Below, one piece after another: positions 1 through 8,541 of a DNA stretch of 64,000 bases. The position numbers and the translations under genes are program-made. The first letter of the stretch is position 1, and every line of letters begins with the position of its first letter. Under the pieces are notes generated by a model, which was not told the origin of the DNA, searched no databases, and worked only from the letters and a program-made list of their open reading frames with translations. Location of the stretch: NCBI RefSeq assembly GCF_030283145.1, contig NZ_JASNWE010000003.1, forward strand, positions 1,116,001 through 1,180,000, written 5' to 3'. The stretch is from Actinomadura xylanilytica. Its GTDB lineage: Bacteria > Actinomycetota > Actinomycetes > Streptosporangiales > Streptosporangiaceae.

Positions 1-1116
<1,116 letters not shown>

Positions 1117-1117
<1 letters not shown>

Positions 1118-2778
1118 TAGTGGATTCCTTCGGCCAACGGCCCGAGCGCGAGCGCCGGGAGGAAAGTGAGCGCGACCAGGACGACGGTGACCCCGACGAC
1201 CATGCCGACGAACTGCGGCCGGTGCGTGGGGAGCGTGCCCTCGGACGCCGGGGTCCCGCCCTGCTTGGCCAGCGATCCGGCCAGCGCGAGCACGAAGATG
1301 ATCGGGACGAACCGTCCGAACGCCATGCACAGGCCGAGCGCGGTGTCGTACCAGACGGTGTTGACCGTCAGGCCCGCGAACGCCGACCCGTTGTTGTTGG
1401 ACGCCGAGGTGAAGGCGTACAGGATCTCGCTGAGCCCGTGCGCGCCGCCGTTCAGCAGCCCGTCCCGGCCGCTGGTGGTGGCGATCGCCGCGGCGGTCCC
1501 GCACAGCACCAGGATCGGGGTGATCAGGAAGTAGCTCGCGGCGAACTTGATCTCGCGCGGACCGATCTTCTTGCCGAGGTACTCGGGGGTGCGGCCGACC
1601 ATGAGCCCGGCCACGAACACGGTGATCACCGCGAGCACCAGCATGCCGTACAGGCCGGACCCGACGCCGCCCGGCGCGACCTCGCCGAGCTGCATGTTGA
1701 ACATCGTCATCATGCCGCCGAGGCTGGTGTAGGAGTCGTGGAAGGAGTCCACGGCGCCGGTCGAGGTCAGCGTGGTGGCGCCGGCGAAGGTCGCCGAGTT
1801 CGACACCCCGAACCGCGCCTCCACGCCCTCCATCGCGCCGCCCGCGGCGACCGGGACGGTGCCGTGGTGGATGAGCTGGAAGACGTTCACCAGCGTGATG
1901 CTGATGATCGCGATGGTCGCCATCACGCCGGCGATCGCGTAGCCCTGCCGGTTCTGCCCGACCATCCGGCCGAACGTGCGGCACAGCGCGAACGGGATGA
2001 CCAGGATCAGGAAGATCTCCAGCCAGTTCGTCCAGGTCGCCGCGTTCTCGAACGGGTGCGCGGCGTTGGCGTTGTAGAAGCCGCCGCCGTTGGTGCCGAG
2101 CTCCTTGATCACTTCCTGGCTGGCCACCGGCCCGCCCGGGATCTGCTGCTGCCCGCCGACCAGGGTGGTGACGCTGTGCGGGTCGGCGAAGTTCTGGACC
2201 AGCCCGCCGGCGATGAGCAGGACGGCGCCGACGAACGCGATGGGCAGCAGGATCCGGATCGACCCCCGGGTGAGGTCCACCCAGAAGTTGCCGAGATGGT
2301 CGCTCCTGCGGCGCGCGAACCCGCGCACCAGCGCGATGGCCACCGCCATGCCGACCGCGGCCGACACGAAGTTCTGCACCGCCAGCCCCGACATCTGGAC
2401 GAGGTAGCCCATCGTCGTCTCGCCGGAGTACGACTGCCAGTTGGTGTTGGTGACGAAGCTGACGGCGGTGTTCCACGCCTGGTCCGGCTTGACCGGCGCG
2501 AACCCGAGCGAGAGGAACAGCTTGTCCTGCACCCGCTGGAGCAGGTAGAGGAACAGGATGCTCACCACCGAGAACGCCAGCACGCTGCGGGCGTAGGTGG
2601 CCCACGTCTGCTCGGCGCCGCTCTTGACGCCGATCAGCCGGTACAGCCCGCGCTCCACGCGCGAGTCCTTCTCACCGCTGTAGACGCGGTACATGTAGTC
2701 GCCCAGCGGCCGGTACGCCACGGCCACGGCGAGCACGAGGGACCCCGCGAACAGGATCCCCGCGACGGTCGTACTCAT
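1117..2778 (-). CDS. kdpA: Potassium-transporting ATPase subunit A
   Basis: KdpA is the K+-binding channel-like subunit of the Kdp pump, with about ten membrane helices and four selectivity-filter-like loops. The 553-residue length is normal for the family, and the N-terminus (hydrophobic helix followed by RPLGDYMYRVYSGEKDSRVERGLYRL) is typical. Glycine-rich filter-like segments such as TNGGGFYNANAAHPFEN and SASNNNGSAFAG are visible. It lies directly behind kdpF and overlaps kdpB by one base, so kdpF, kdpA and kdpB form one operon. Expression is expected under potassium limitation through KdpDE, which is not visible here. Confidence 0.97.
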
Positions 2779-2868
2779 CTAGAAGCGCTCCGGGAACAAG
2801 AGGGCGGCGATCAGGAACACGATCAGGAGTGCGGCCAGGACCAGGCCCGCGAGGTTCTCGGCCGTCAC
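2779..2868 (-). CDS. kdpF: KdpF small stabilising subunit (29 aa)
   Basis: This is a 29-residue single-helix membrane peptide beginning VTAENLAGLVLAALL and ending LFPERF. That matches the KdpF family, which binds KdpA and stabilises the KdpABC complex. The GTG start overlaps the stop of the upstream 27-residue peptide (GTGA). The stop codon TAG directly abuts the kdpA ATG. Genes of this size are often missed by automatic annotation, but the C-terminal PERF and the position immediately before kdpA make the call firm. Confidence 0.9.
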   Translation of the reverse strand: MTAENLAGLVLAALLIVFLIAALLFPERF

Positions 2869-2948
2869 AGCTTCTCCACGCCCTTCACCAGCAGGCCGAA
2901 CAGCGCGAAGACCGCCACTGTCAGCAGGACGAAGGCCACGTCATGCAT
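2865..2948 (-). CDS. 27-residue single-helix membrane peptide in the kdp operon
   Basis: An ATG preceded by AAAGGA at about 8 bases opens a 27-codon frame (MHDVAFVLLTVAVFALFGLL, then VKGVEKL). It has one hydrophobic helix and a basic/acidic tail. Its start overlaps the end of the upstream membrane protein, and its stop overlaps the kdpF GTG, so it is embedded in a chain of coupled genes. I know of similar short peptides ahead of kdpF in other actinobacteria, annotated only as hypothetical. A second KdpF-like accessory subunit is a reasonable inference, unproven. Confidence 0.72.
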   Translation of the reverse strand: MHDVAFVLLTVAVFALFGLLVKGVEKL

Positions 2949-3462
2949 GCTTGGATTCCTTTGTCGAGTCTCCGGGGACCGGAACGGTCCGGCGGTGTTC
3001 CTGCCCGGCGCCGTACTGGCGCGGCACCGGTTGATGTGGCGACGCGCCACCGGCCCAGGGGTCCGGGACGCGACCGGTGGGCTCCCGGTCAGGGGCATGC
3101 CCGGCCGGCCACAGATCCGGGTCGGAGTCGCCGGCCCACCGTCCGCGCCCGGCCAGCAGGCGGCCGGCGGCACCCGCCACCAGCCCGAGGCCGACCAGCA
3201 GTCCCACGCGGGCCAGGTCGCCGCCCCCCGCGAGGGTCAGCTCGCCGGTCTTGTTGACGTCGAACCCCGTGACGAACGCCCAGCCCGCGACCCCGACGGC
3301 GGCCCCGGCGGCGGGCGGCGCCAGCAGCGACCACCCGGCCACCGAGGCCGCCACGAGGGCGAACCCGACGGGCCACGCCGCGGTCTTGAGCACGATCGCG
3401 AGGATGAACACGCACAGCACGCCACCGGCGAGCGGCCATGCGGCCGATTCCAGGCGTCCCAT
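2941..3462 (-). CDS. Membrane protein of unknown function, first gene of the kdp operon
   Basis: The 173-residue protein has about four hydrophobic segments in its first 105 residues, a conserved-looking VTGFDVNKTGELTL stretch between the third and fourth, and a hydrophilic Pro/Arg-rich tail. GAGGGGG precedes the ATG. Its stop lies just inside the start of the 27-residue peptide, tying it to the Kdp pump. The helical hairpin arrangement recalls the four-helix membrane module of KdpD, but there is no kinase domain, so a sensor role is only a guess. Confidence 0.72.
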   Translation of the reverse strand: MGRLESAAWPLAGGVLCVFILAIVLKTAAWPVGFALVAASVAGWSLLAPPAAGAAVGVAGWAFVTGFDVNKTGELTLAGGGDLARVGLLVGLGLVAGAAGRLLAGRGRWAGDSDPDLWPAGHAPDREPTGRVPDPWAGGASPHQPVPRQYGAGQEHRRTVPVPGDSTKESKHA

Positions 3463-3544
3463 CGCGACCCCCTCAGTGATCGTCTGCCCGGTACCTTCCG
3501 GGGTTCACCAGGAGTAAAGCCCCCGAATATGGGCCTTTTGGACT

Positions 3545-3596
3545 GCCTTGACGCCTTCTTAGCGCGCCCCACACCAGCCTTAACGAGGCCCTAACG
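3545..3596 (-). promoter_or_regulatory. GCCYTAACG direct repeats upstream of the kdp operon (candidate KdpE site)
   Basis: On the + strand this stretch reads GCCTTGACG, GCCTTCTTAGCG, GCCTTAACG and GCCCTAACG. The last two are 11 bases apart, one helical turn. Tandem repeats at one-turn spacing are the usual form of an OmpR-family response-regulator site, and KdpE belongs to that family. The block overlaps the end of the neighbouring small gene and lies about 85-135 bases upstream of the operon start. Assignment to KdpE is inference. Confidence 0.4.
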
Positions 3597-3852
3597 GAAG
3601 ATCGAGACGGCGGCCGAGCCGCCGGGCGGCGCACGCCATGTCTCCGCAGGGAGCGACGAAGGATCCGTCCCCGGTGAGGAACGCCCACCCGCCCGCGACC
3701 CGCCGCGCGACGACGAGGACGCCCTCCCCCGCCCCGGAGACCCAGAGGCCCGGCACCCGTGCCGAGAAGGACTCCGAAACGCGCAGCTCGTACGGCGAAA
3801 GCGCCAGCTCGATCTGAAGAACGGCGAGGTATCGAACGGCCCGCCGCCGCAT
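3580..3852 (-). CDS. Small protein coupled to an anti-sigma-like ATPase
   Basis: A 90-residue frame starting MRRRAVRYLAVLQIELAL overlaps the stop of the upstream ATPase gene by one base (TGATG), which decides this start. It has a predicted beta-rich middle (ARVPGLWVSGAGEGVLVVAR) and a cysteine pair in APCGDMACAARRL. I do not recognise a family function. Small proteins of this kind commonly sit behind stand-alone HATPase genes in Actinomadura-like genomes and may modulate the ATPase. There is no signal peptide or membrane segment. Confidence 0.6.
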   Translation of the reverse strand: MRRRAVRYLAVLQIELALSPYELRVSESFSARVPGLWVSGAGEGVLVVARRVAGGWAFLTGDGSFVAPCGDMACAARRLGRRLDLPLGPR

Positions 3853-4286
3853 CACGTCCCGTCGTCCGTCCGGACGGCCGCCCACACCACTTTCCCGCCC
3901 GTCCCGAGAAGCGTGTATCCCCAGCACGTGACGAGCGCTTCCATGAGCAGTAGCCCGCGGCCGGATTCGGCCACGAAATCAACGGCCTGAACCTCGGGCG
4001 CCTGGTCCGATGCGTCCCACACCTCGATGACCGGACCGTCCTCCGAATCGTAGGTCCGGGCGACGATCCCGAACCCGGCCACAGCCGCGTGCCGGTAGGC
4101 GTTCGTGGCCAACTCCGTGGCGACCGTGGCCCCGAGGTGGACCGTTTCCTCGGAACAGCCCATTCCCCGGAAAGCGACCGAAACAAGGTCCCGGACTTTC
4201 TTGATCGATTCGGCCTCGGACGCCACCCGGATGGACACGGGCTCGCCCTTCGGAACGGGCGGCTTTCGACTTTGTCGTGTGATCAT
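3852..4286 (-). CDS. ATP-binding protein, anti-sigma-factor (RsbW-like) family
   Basis: This 144-residue stand-alone GHKL/HATPase domain has an N-box-like ELATNAYRHA segment (about residues 59-68) and the glycine box GRGLLLM near residue 109. Members bind ATP and usually act as anti-sigma or serine-kinase switch proteins. It is divergent from a WhiJ-type HTH gene with DUF397 partners. That trio is the known whiJ/abaA-type arrangement of filamentous actinobacteria, where it affects development and antibiotic production. The substrate of this copy is unknown. Confidence 0.85.
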   Translation of the reverse strand: MITRQSRKPPVPKGEPVSIRVASEAESIKKVRDLVSVAFRGMGCSEETVHLGATVATELATNAYRHAAVAGFGIVARTYDSEDGPVIEVWDASDQAPEVQAVDFVAESGRGLLLMEALVTCWGYTLLGTGGKVVWAAVRTDDGT

Positions 4287-4307
4287 GACGCGGCCTTTGG
4301 TGTGATG

Positions 4308-4324
4308 GATCCGATCACCGGATC
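4308..4324. promoter_or_regulatory. Palindrome in the divergent promoter region
   Basis: GATCCG-ATCAC-CGGATC is a perfect 6-base inverted repeat with a 5-base centre, located between the divergent ATPase and WhiJ-like genes. It is a plausible operator for the HTH protein next door; no binding data are implied. Confidence 0.35.
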
Positions 4325-4444
4325 ACTGTCTGTCATCGGACGGACACCCATCAACACACACGGCGGCGTACGGTAACAGGCAAGCGACCGAGCACCGGCA
4401 AGTCACTGTCTTCCGCTACCGCGCCCCTACCCGAGGGAGAACAC

Positions 4445-5227
4445 ATGGCGGACAAGAAGATCGACCCCGAACTGCTGAGCTTCGGCGCCGAGATGAAGGA
4501 GCAGCGCCTCCGCGCCGGCCTCAACCAGGCCGAGCTCGCGAGGCTGGTCAACGTCACCCGGAGCTACATAGGCCAGGTCGAACGAGGCGACACCCGCTGC
4601 CGCCTCGACTTCACCGAACGCCTCGACAAGGCCCTCCAATGCGGCAAGACCCTCGCAGACGCCTGGGAGGAACTCCTCCGAGCCAGCAAGTACCCGAAGT
4701 ACTTCGTCAACTTCCCAAAGGCCGAGGGCACGGCCACCCAACTACGCGCATACGAGGCGTACTTCGTGTACGGCTTCTTCCAGAAGGAAGACTATGCCCG
4801 TGCCCTACTGGCCAATGAGGAAGCAGTCGACACCAGGATGAGTCGTCAGAGCCTACTCACACGCGACCCTCTCCCCATGGTCTCCGTCGTCATGGAGGAG
4901 AGCGTGCTCTACCGACAAGTCGGCACGGTGAAAACCATGCGTGAGCAACTCGATTTTCTCATCGAGGCATCACACAGAGACAAAGTGAATATTCAAATCG
5001 CCCCGTTCGCCCACTACAAGGGAGTTCGAGGCTCGTTCCACATAGCTACTCAACCCAACCGGAGCGAGGTCGTCTATGTGGAGAAGGCCACAGGCGGTGA
5101 GACATCAACAGACCCAGCCGACCTTACCTATGTCAACGAGCTGATGGTTACACTACAAGCCCAGGCGCTCAACGTGACCGACACGAGGACCCTACTCAGA
5201 AAGGTGATGACAGAACGATGGACTTGA
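4445..5227 (+). CDS. XRE-family WhiJ-like transcriptional regulator (HTH plus DUF5753)
   Basis: The 260-residue protein has an N-terminal helix-turn-helix at about residues 15-70 (RAGLNQAELARLVNVTRSYI) followed by the DUF5753 effector-type domain (YEAYFVYGFFQKEDYARALL and the FLIEAS...NIQIAPF core). GAGGGAGA precedes the ATG. It overlaps the first DUF397 gene by 10 bases and is divergent from the ATPase, giving a WhiJ-type three-part locus. From about 4740 the codon use turns visibly A-rich compared with neighbours, suggesting transfer. DUF397 proteins are thought to antagonise their cognate regulator, antitoxin-like. Confidence 0.92.
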   Translation: MADKKIDPELLSFGAEMKEQRLRAGLNQAELARLVNVTRSYIGQVERGDTRCRLDFTERLDKALQCGKTLADAWEELLRASKYPKYFVNFPKAEGTATQLRAYEAYFVYGFFQKEDYARALLANEEAVDTRMSRQSLLTRDPLPMVSVVMEESVLYRQVGTVKTMREQLDFLIEASHRDKVNIQIAPFAHYKGVRGSFHIATQPNRSEVVYVEKATGGETSTDPADLTYVNELMVTLQAQALNVTDTRTLLRKVMTERWT

Positions 5228-5403
5228 GTAAAGCAGCATGGCGCAAGGCCTCTCACAGCAGCGATCAGGGAGACGTCTGCGTCGAACTGGCATCTGTTCG
5301 CGGAACAGTTGCGATTCGTGACAGCCAGGACCCGAACGGTCCCAAGATTCTCGTCAATCGCCAAGACTTTCAACGATTCGCCAGTGCCATCAAGAGTCTA
5401 TAG
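5218..5403 (+). CDS. DUF397 protein, first copy
   Basis: The 61-residue protein begins MDLSKAAWRKASHSSDQGD and ends with DFQRFASAIKSL, matching the DUF397 family. It starts inside the last codons of the WhiJ-like gene, so the two are translationally coupled. Family members are small cytoplasmic partners of DUF5753 regulators. Its cysteine in VCVELA is conserved in the second copy. Confidence 0.9.
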   Translation: MDLSKAAWRKASHSSDQGDVCVELASVRGTVAIRDSQDPNGPKILVNRQDFQRFASAIKSL

Positions 5404-5425
5404 GCACCCCAAAAGGACGTGCGAG

Positions 5426-5611
5426 TTAGACCTGAACAACACGAGATGGCGCAAGTCCTCACGCAGTAGCGACCAGGGAGACCAGTGTGTCGAGGTGGCC
5501 TCCACCTCCGGCGCGATGGCCGTCCGCGACAGCAAGGACGCCGAAGGCCCCATCCTCTTCATCGACCACCGCGACTTCCAGCGGCTCGCGAGCGCCATCA
5601 AGAGCCTTTGA
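5426..5611 (+). pseudogene. DUF397 protein, second copy, with no usable start codon at the expected place
   Basis: The frame encodes LDLNNTRWRKSSRSSDQGDQ and ends in DFQRLASAIKSL, clearly a tandem duplicate of the gene before it. Where the first copy has ATG GAC TTG, this one has TTA GAC CTG. A good Shine-Dalgarno AAGGA lies exactly 8 bases before the TTA, so the original start was probably TTG or ATG at this spot. The nearest in-frame starts are GTG at 5384, inside copy one, or a non-standard CTG at 5432. It may be a start-lost pseudogene, be read through another start, or reflect one base error. Confidence 0.6.
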
Positions 5612-5624
5612 CGCAGTCTTCGGT

Positions 5625-5658
5625 CCCTCGCCCCGGGCGCCACGGCCGGGTGCGAGGG
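5625..5658 (+). terminator. Hairpin after the WhiJ/DUF397 genes
   Basis: CCCTCGC and GCGAGGG pair around a loop that itself contains CCGGG/CCGGG-like complementarity, followed by CCTTTG. It separates the + strand regulator genes from the convergent small cysteine-rich genes. Confidence 0.55.
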
Positions 5659-5701
5659 CCTTTGCGCTCCTCGTGGTGCCGCCCGGCCCCCGCCGGGACG
5701 G

Positions 5702-6046
5702 CTACCGGCCGCTCGGCGTCCCCGGCGGCAAGCCCGGCCCCGGCCCGCCATGGCAGGCCGGGCACCGCGACTCCACCATCTTGGTGGGCCGGTTGATGTC
5801 ACCGACGTGCACCACCATTCCGGCCCCCAAGCAGGTCACGCAGCCGGGGAACCCGGCCATGACGGGTTCGTCCCAGACCGGGGTGTCCTCGGGCCGCGAC
5901 AGGTCCCCGGGCGCCGGGTCCTCGGCGGGCTCGTAGTCGCCGCCGACGTAGCCGCGCCCCATGCAGAACCGGCACGCGAACCTCAGCGGACCGATCCGCT
6001 GCTCGCCCTCGCCACCGCAGTCGGGGCACTCCAGCTTGTCGGTCAC
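5702..6046 (-). CDS. Small cysteine-rich protein with DnaJ-type CxxC zinc-finger motifs
   Basis: The 114-residue protein has four CxxC units: CPDCGGEG, CRFCMGRG, CVTCLGAG and CPACHGG. This is the repeat style of the DnaJ central zinc-binding domain, without a J-domain. The GTG start overlaps the stop of the upstream 41-residue gene by four bases (GTGA), which fixes the start. Two zinc ions could be held by pairs one/two and three/four. A role as a zinc-ribbon adaptor or holdase-like module is inference; I know no function for stand-alone copies. Confidence 0.75.
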   Translation of the reverse strand: MTDKLECPDCGGEGEQRIGPLRFACRFCMGRGYVGGDYEPAEDPAPGDLSRPEDTPVWDEPVMAGFPGCVTCLGAGMVVHVGDINRPTKMVESRCPACHGGPGPGLPPGTPSGR

Positions 6047-6168
6047 ACCTTGCCCGTCCCGTTGCACACCGTGCACGACACCGTGTCGGTCTTGCCGTTC
6101 CGGCCGATCTTCTGCTCACCCGACCCCTTACAGGCCGAGCAAGCCACTTCCTTACCGTGCTTACCCAT
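6043..6168 (-). CDS. 41-residue zinc-finger-like protein (CxxCxG motifs)
   Basis: The frame begins MGKHGKEVACSACKGSGEQK and ends CTVCNGTGKV. It holds two CxxCxGxG motifs spaced about 20 residues apart, exactly one DnaJ-like zinc site. It overlaps the next gene by four bases, and that gene has two such sites, so the pair look like products of module duplication. It is easy to overlook because it is short, but the motif pattern and coupling support it as real. Confidence 0.72.
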   Translation of the reverse strand: MGKHGKEVACSACKGSGEQKIGRNGKTDTVSCTVCNGTGKV

Positions 6169-6316
6169 GACCGTTCCCGGCATCCCGCGCGGCGGTCATG
6201 TCCCCACCCGCCGCAACGCACCCTTGACCGCCGTCACGGCCTCGAATAGTGCCATGCTCAGCACGCTAGGCAGGAGGGTGTGGCACCGGCCACAAGTGTG
6301 CCCAAGTGTGCCCGGT

Positions 6317-6505
6317 CTAGACGAGGTCGTTCGCCGCCGAAAGGATCAGTTTGCGCGCCTCGGTCCCGGTGACGGTCATCGCCGACAGCTCGGCGAAGGT
6401 TCGGCTGTAGGCGGTGACCTCGCGCGGCTGGGTGATGTTCAGTTCCGCTGTGGGAGTCTCCATGAGCACGCGTTCTTCGTCGAAGATCCAGAATCCGGGA
6501 CTCGA
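6317..6505 (-). pseudogene. C-terminal remnant of a WhiJ-like (DUF5753) regulator
   Basis: About 62 codons (SSPGFWIFDEERVLMETPTA to the end SAANDLV) look like the C-terminal end of an HTH-DUF5753 regulator. No HTH or central domain is found upstream on the same strand, where the frame turns into unrelated sequence. It is a truncated relic, suggesting that more than one WhiJ-like locus once stood here. Confidence 0.65.
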
Positions 6506-6731
6506 CCAAACGGTTCGGTCGAGTCTGGCCGGCACGTGACGGCACACGGCACGGTGCCGGTCCGCCGTGGCTGTTAGCTGTGGATCATGCCGAGTGGGCT
6601 TGATGTGCGAGGCCCTGCCGTGCGGAACGGTTTGTGGGAAAGTGCAAGACGTCAGAAGTCGCAGGCGGGTTGAGGCCCGGCATCGCCAGATTGGTAGCTC
6701 CTTCGTGAACAGTGCCCCCCGACGTCGCCCG

Positions 6732-7901
6732 ATGGACCCTGAGCAGGCACTACGCCTGATCGTCACGGGTGGCGGGACCGGTGGCCACACCTACCCCGCG
6801 CTCACCGCGGTGCGCACGCTGCAAGGCAGGCTCATGGCGAGCGGCCGGGCGCTGGAGGTCCTGTGGGTCGGCACGGCCGACAGCCTTGAGGCCCGCGTCG
6901 CGGCCAGGGAGGGCATCCGGTTCAGCGCGGTCGCCACCGGCAAGATCCGCCGCTCCGCCAATCCGCTGAAGATGATCTCCCCAGCCAATGTGAAGGACAT
7001 GGCCCGCGTGCCGCTGGGCGTCTTCCAGGCCCGCAGGATCGTCTCCGCTTTCCGCCCCGACGTCGTGCTGGCCACGGGCGGGTACGTCGCCGTCCCGGTG
7101 GGCTTGGCGGCCAAGATGCGCCGCCGGCCACTGGTCGTCCACGAGCAGACGGTCCGGCTCGGCCTCGCCAACCGCTCGCTCGCCCGCAAGGCCACCAGGG
7201 TCGCGGTGTCCTCCGAATCGACGCTGCCGCTCCTGCCCGAGGCGGCCCGCGCGACCGCGGTGGTCACCGGCAACCCCGTGCGGCCCGAAGTGCTCACCGG
7301 ACATGCGGAGAAGGCCGTCCAGTCGCTGGGCCTGCACGGCTTCGACCGGCGCCGCCCCACCGTCTACGTCACCGGCGGCGCTCAGGGCGCGCACCAGATC
7401 AACACCCTGGTGCGCGACATCCTGCCGTGGCTGCTGTCCGGCGCCAACGTCATCCACCAGTGCGGACCGGCCGACCTCGCCGACCTCGCGCAGCAGACCG
7501 CGACGCTCCCCGCCGACGCCGCGGCCCGCTACCTGCTCACCGACTACGTCGGCCCGGAACTGCCCGACGTGCTCGCGCTGGCCGACGTGGTGATCTCCCG
7601 GAGCGGGGCGGGCACGCTGGCCGAACTGACCGCGCTGGGCAAGGCCGCCGTCCTCATCCCGCTCGCCACCTCCGCCGGCAACGAGCAGGCGCACAACGCG
7701 CGCCACCTGCACGACGCCGGCGCCGCCGTCGCCCTGCTCGGCGAGGCGACGCCGGACAGCCTGGGCGCGGCCTTGGGCCCCTTGCTCGCAGATCCGGCCA
7801 GGCGCATGAGCATGGCCCAGCGGGCCCGGTCACAGGGCCGGCCCGACGCTGCCGAACGGCTGGTGGACGTTCTGCTGTCCGTCGTCGCCGACCGCGCGTA
7901 G
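6732..7901 (+). CDS. MurG-like UDP-N-acetylglucosamine transferase (paralogue outside the dcw cluster)
   Basis: The 389-residue protein has the GT-B fold signatures of MurG: the N-terminal loop VTGGGTGGHTYPALTAV, the ATGGYVAVPVGLAA segment, VTGNPVRPEV, and the donor-site stretch SRSGAGTLAELTALGKAAVLIPL. MurG adds GlcNAc to lipid I to form lipid II on the inner face of the membrane. I chose the ATG just before the glycine loop. The neighbours are not cell-division genes, so this is probably a second MurG-type enzyme acting on a different lipid-linked or small-molecule acceptor, perhaps in a natural product pathway. Confidence 0.88.
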   Translation: MDPEQALRLIVTGGGTGGHTYPALTAVRTLQGRLMASGRALEVLWVGTADSLEARVAAREGIRFSAVATGKIRRSANPLKMISPANVKDMARVPLGVFQARRIVSAFRPDVVLATGGYVAVPVGLAAKMRRRPLVVHEQTVRLGLANRSLARKATRVAVSSESTLPLLPEAARATAVVTGNPVRPEVLTGHAEKAVQSLGLHGFDRRRPTVYVTGGAQGAHQINTLVRDILPWLLSGANVIHQCGPADLADLAQQTATLPADAAARYLLTDYVGPELPDVLALADVVISRSGAGTLAELTALGKAAVLIPLATSAGNEQAHNARHLHDAGAAVALLGEATPDSLGAALGPLLADPARRMSMAQRARSQGRPDAAERLVDVLLSVVADRA

Positions 7902-7911
7902 GCGGGATCTC

Positions 7912-8415
7912 CTACTCCCCGGTGGATCCGTCGATGCGCTCGCGGAGCAGGTCGGCGTGGCCGTTGTGCCTCGCATATTCCTCGATCATGTGGGCGAGGA
8001 TCCAGCGGAGCGAGTAGTCCTCGCCGCGGTGGCGCCCGGTGGTGTCGAGGGACTCGGCGGCGTGCACGATGTCACGGGACCGCGCGCATTCCTCGTCCCA
8101 TGCCTCGAAGGCTTCCTGAGGGTCGGCCTTGTCGATCTGGAAGTCGGTGTCATCGCCGGGCCCCTCCTTCCAGCGGTAGGGGATGTCCTCGCCGCTCAGC
8201 CTGATCCGGAACCAGACCCGCTCGACCTCGGCCATATGCCGGACGAGCCCGAGCAATGACATGGCCGACGGCGGTACGCACCTCTGTTTGAGCTGCTCAG
8301 TGGTCAGCCCCGCGCACTTCATGGCCAAGGTCTCGCGCTGATATTGCAGGAAGCCGGTCAGTATGGTGCGCTCATCGGCCACCAGCGGCGGCTCGGTCCT
8401 GCCCTGATCGTCCAC
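7912..8415 (-). CDS. DinB-like (DUF664) protein
   Basis: The 167-residue four-helix-bundle protein has the family's signature LLGLVRHMAEVERVWFR and a C-terminal LRWILAHMIEEYARHNGH. The histidines at these sites usually bind a metal, and actinobacterial members are often linked to mycothiol-dependent reactions. The GTG start (VDDQGRTEPPL) matches the typical N-terminus of the family. It converges with the MurG-like gene and is divergent from the next small gene. The exact substrate is not known. Confidence 0.85.
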   Translation of the reverse strand: MDDQGRTEPPLVADERTILTGFLQYQRETLAMKCAGLTTEQLKQRCVPPSAMSLLGLVRHMAEVERVWFRIRLSGEDIPYRWKEGPGDDTDFQIDKADPQEAFEAWDEECARSRDIVHAAESLDTTGRHRGEDYSLRWILAHMIEEYARHNGHADLLRERIDGSTGE

Positions 8416-8541
8416 CGGGGCATCATGCCACGGCCCGGCGAGACTTCCTTCGACGAAATCACCCTGAACTACCGAGAAGCGACCGCGCCGTTCCAGGAAG
8501 AGAGACCCCGACAGGGGAAGGCTTTCTGCAACTATGTCCAC

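Noticed and set aside
3463..3579. c-di-AMP riboswitch upstream of kdp
   Set aside because: I looked for the conserved GGGGGAACC-type core and paired elements on the minus strand and could not assemble them.
6169..6255. Two very short chained frames (19 and 12 codons) ahead of the zinc-finger pair
   Set aside because: They overlap by ATGA and could be leader peptides, but are too short to support from sequence alone.
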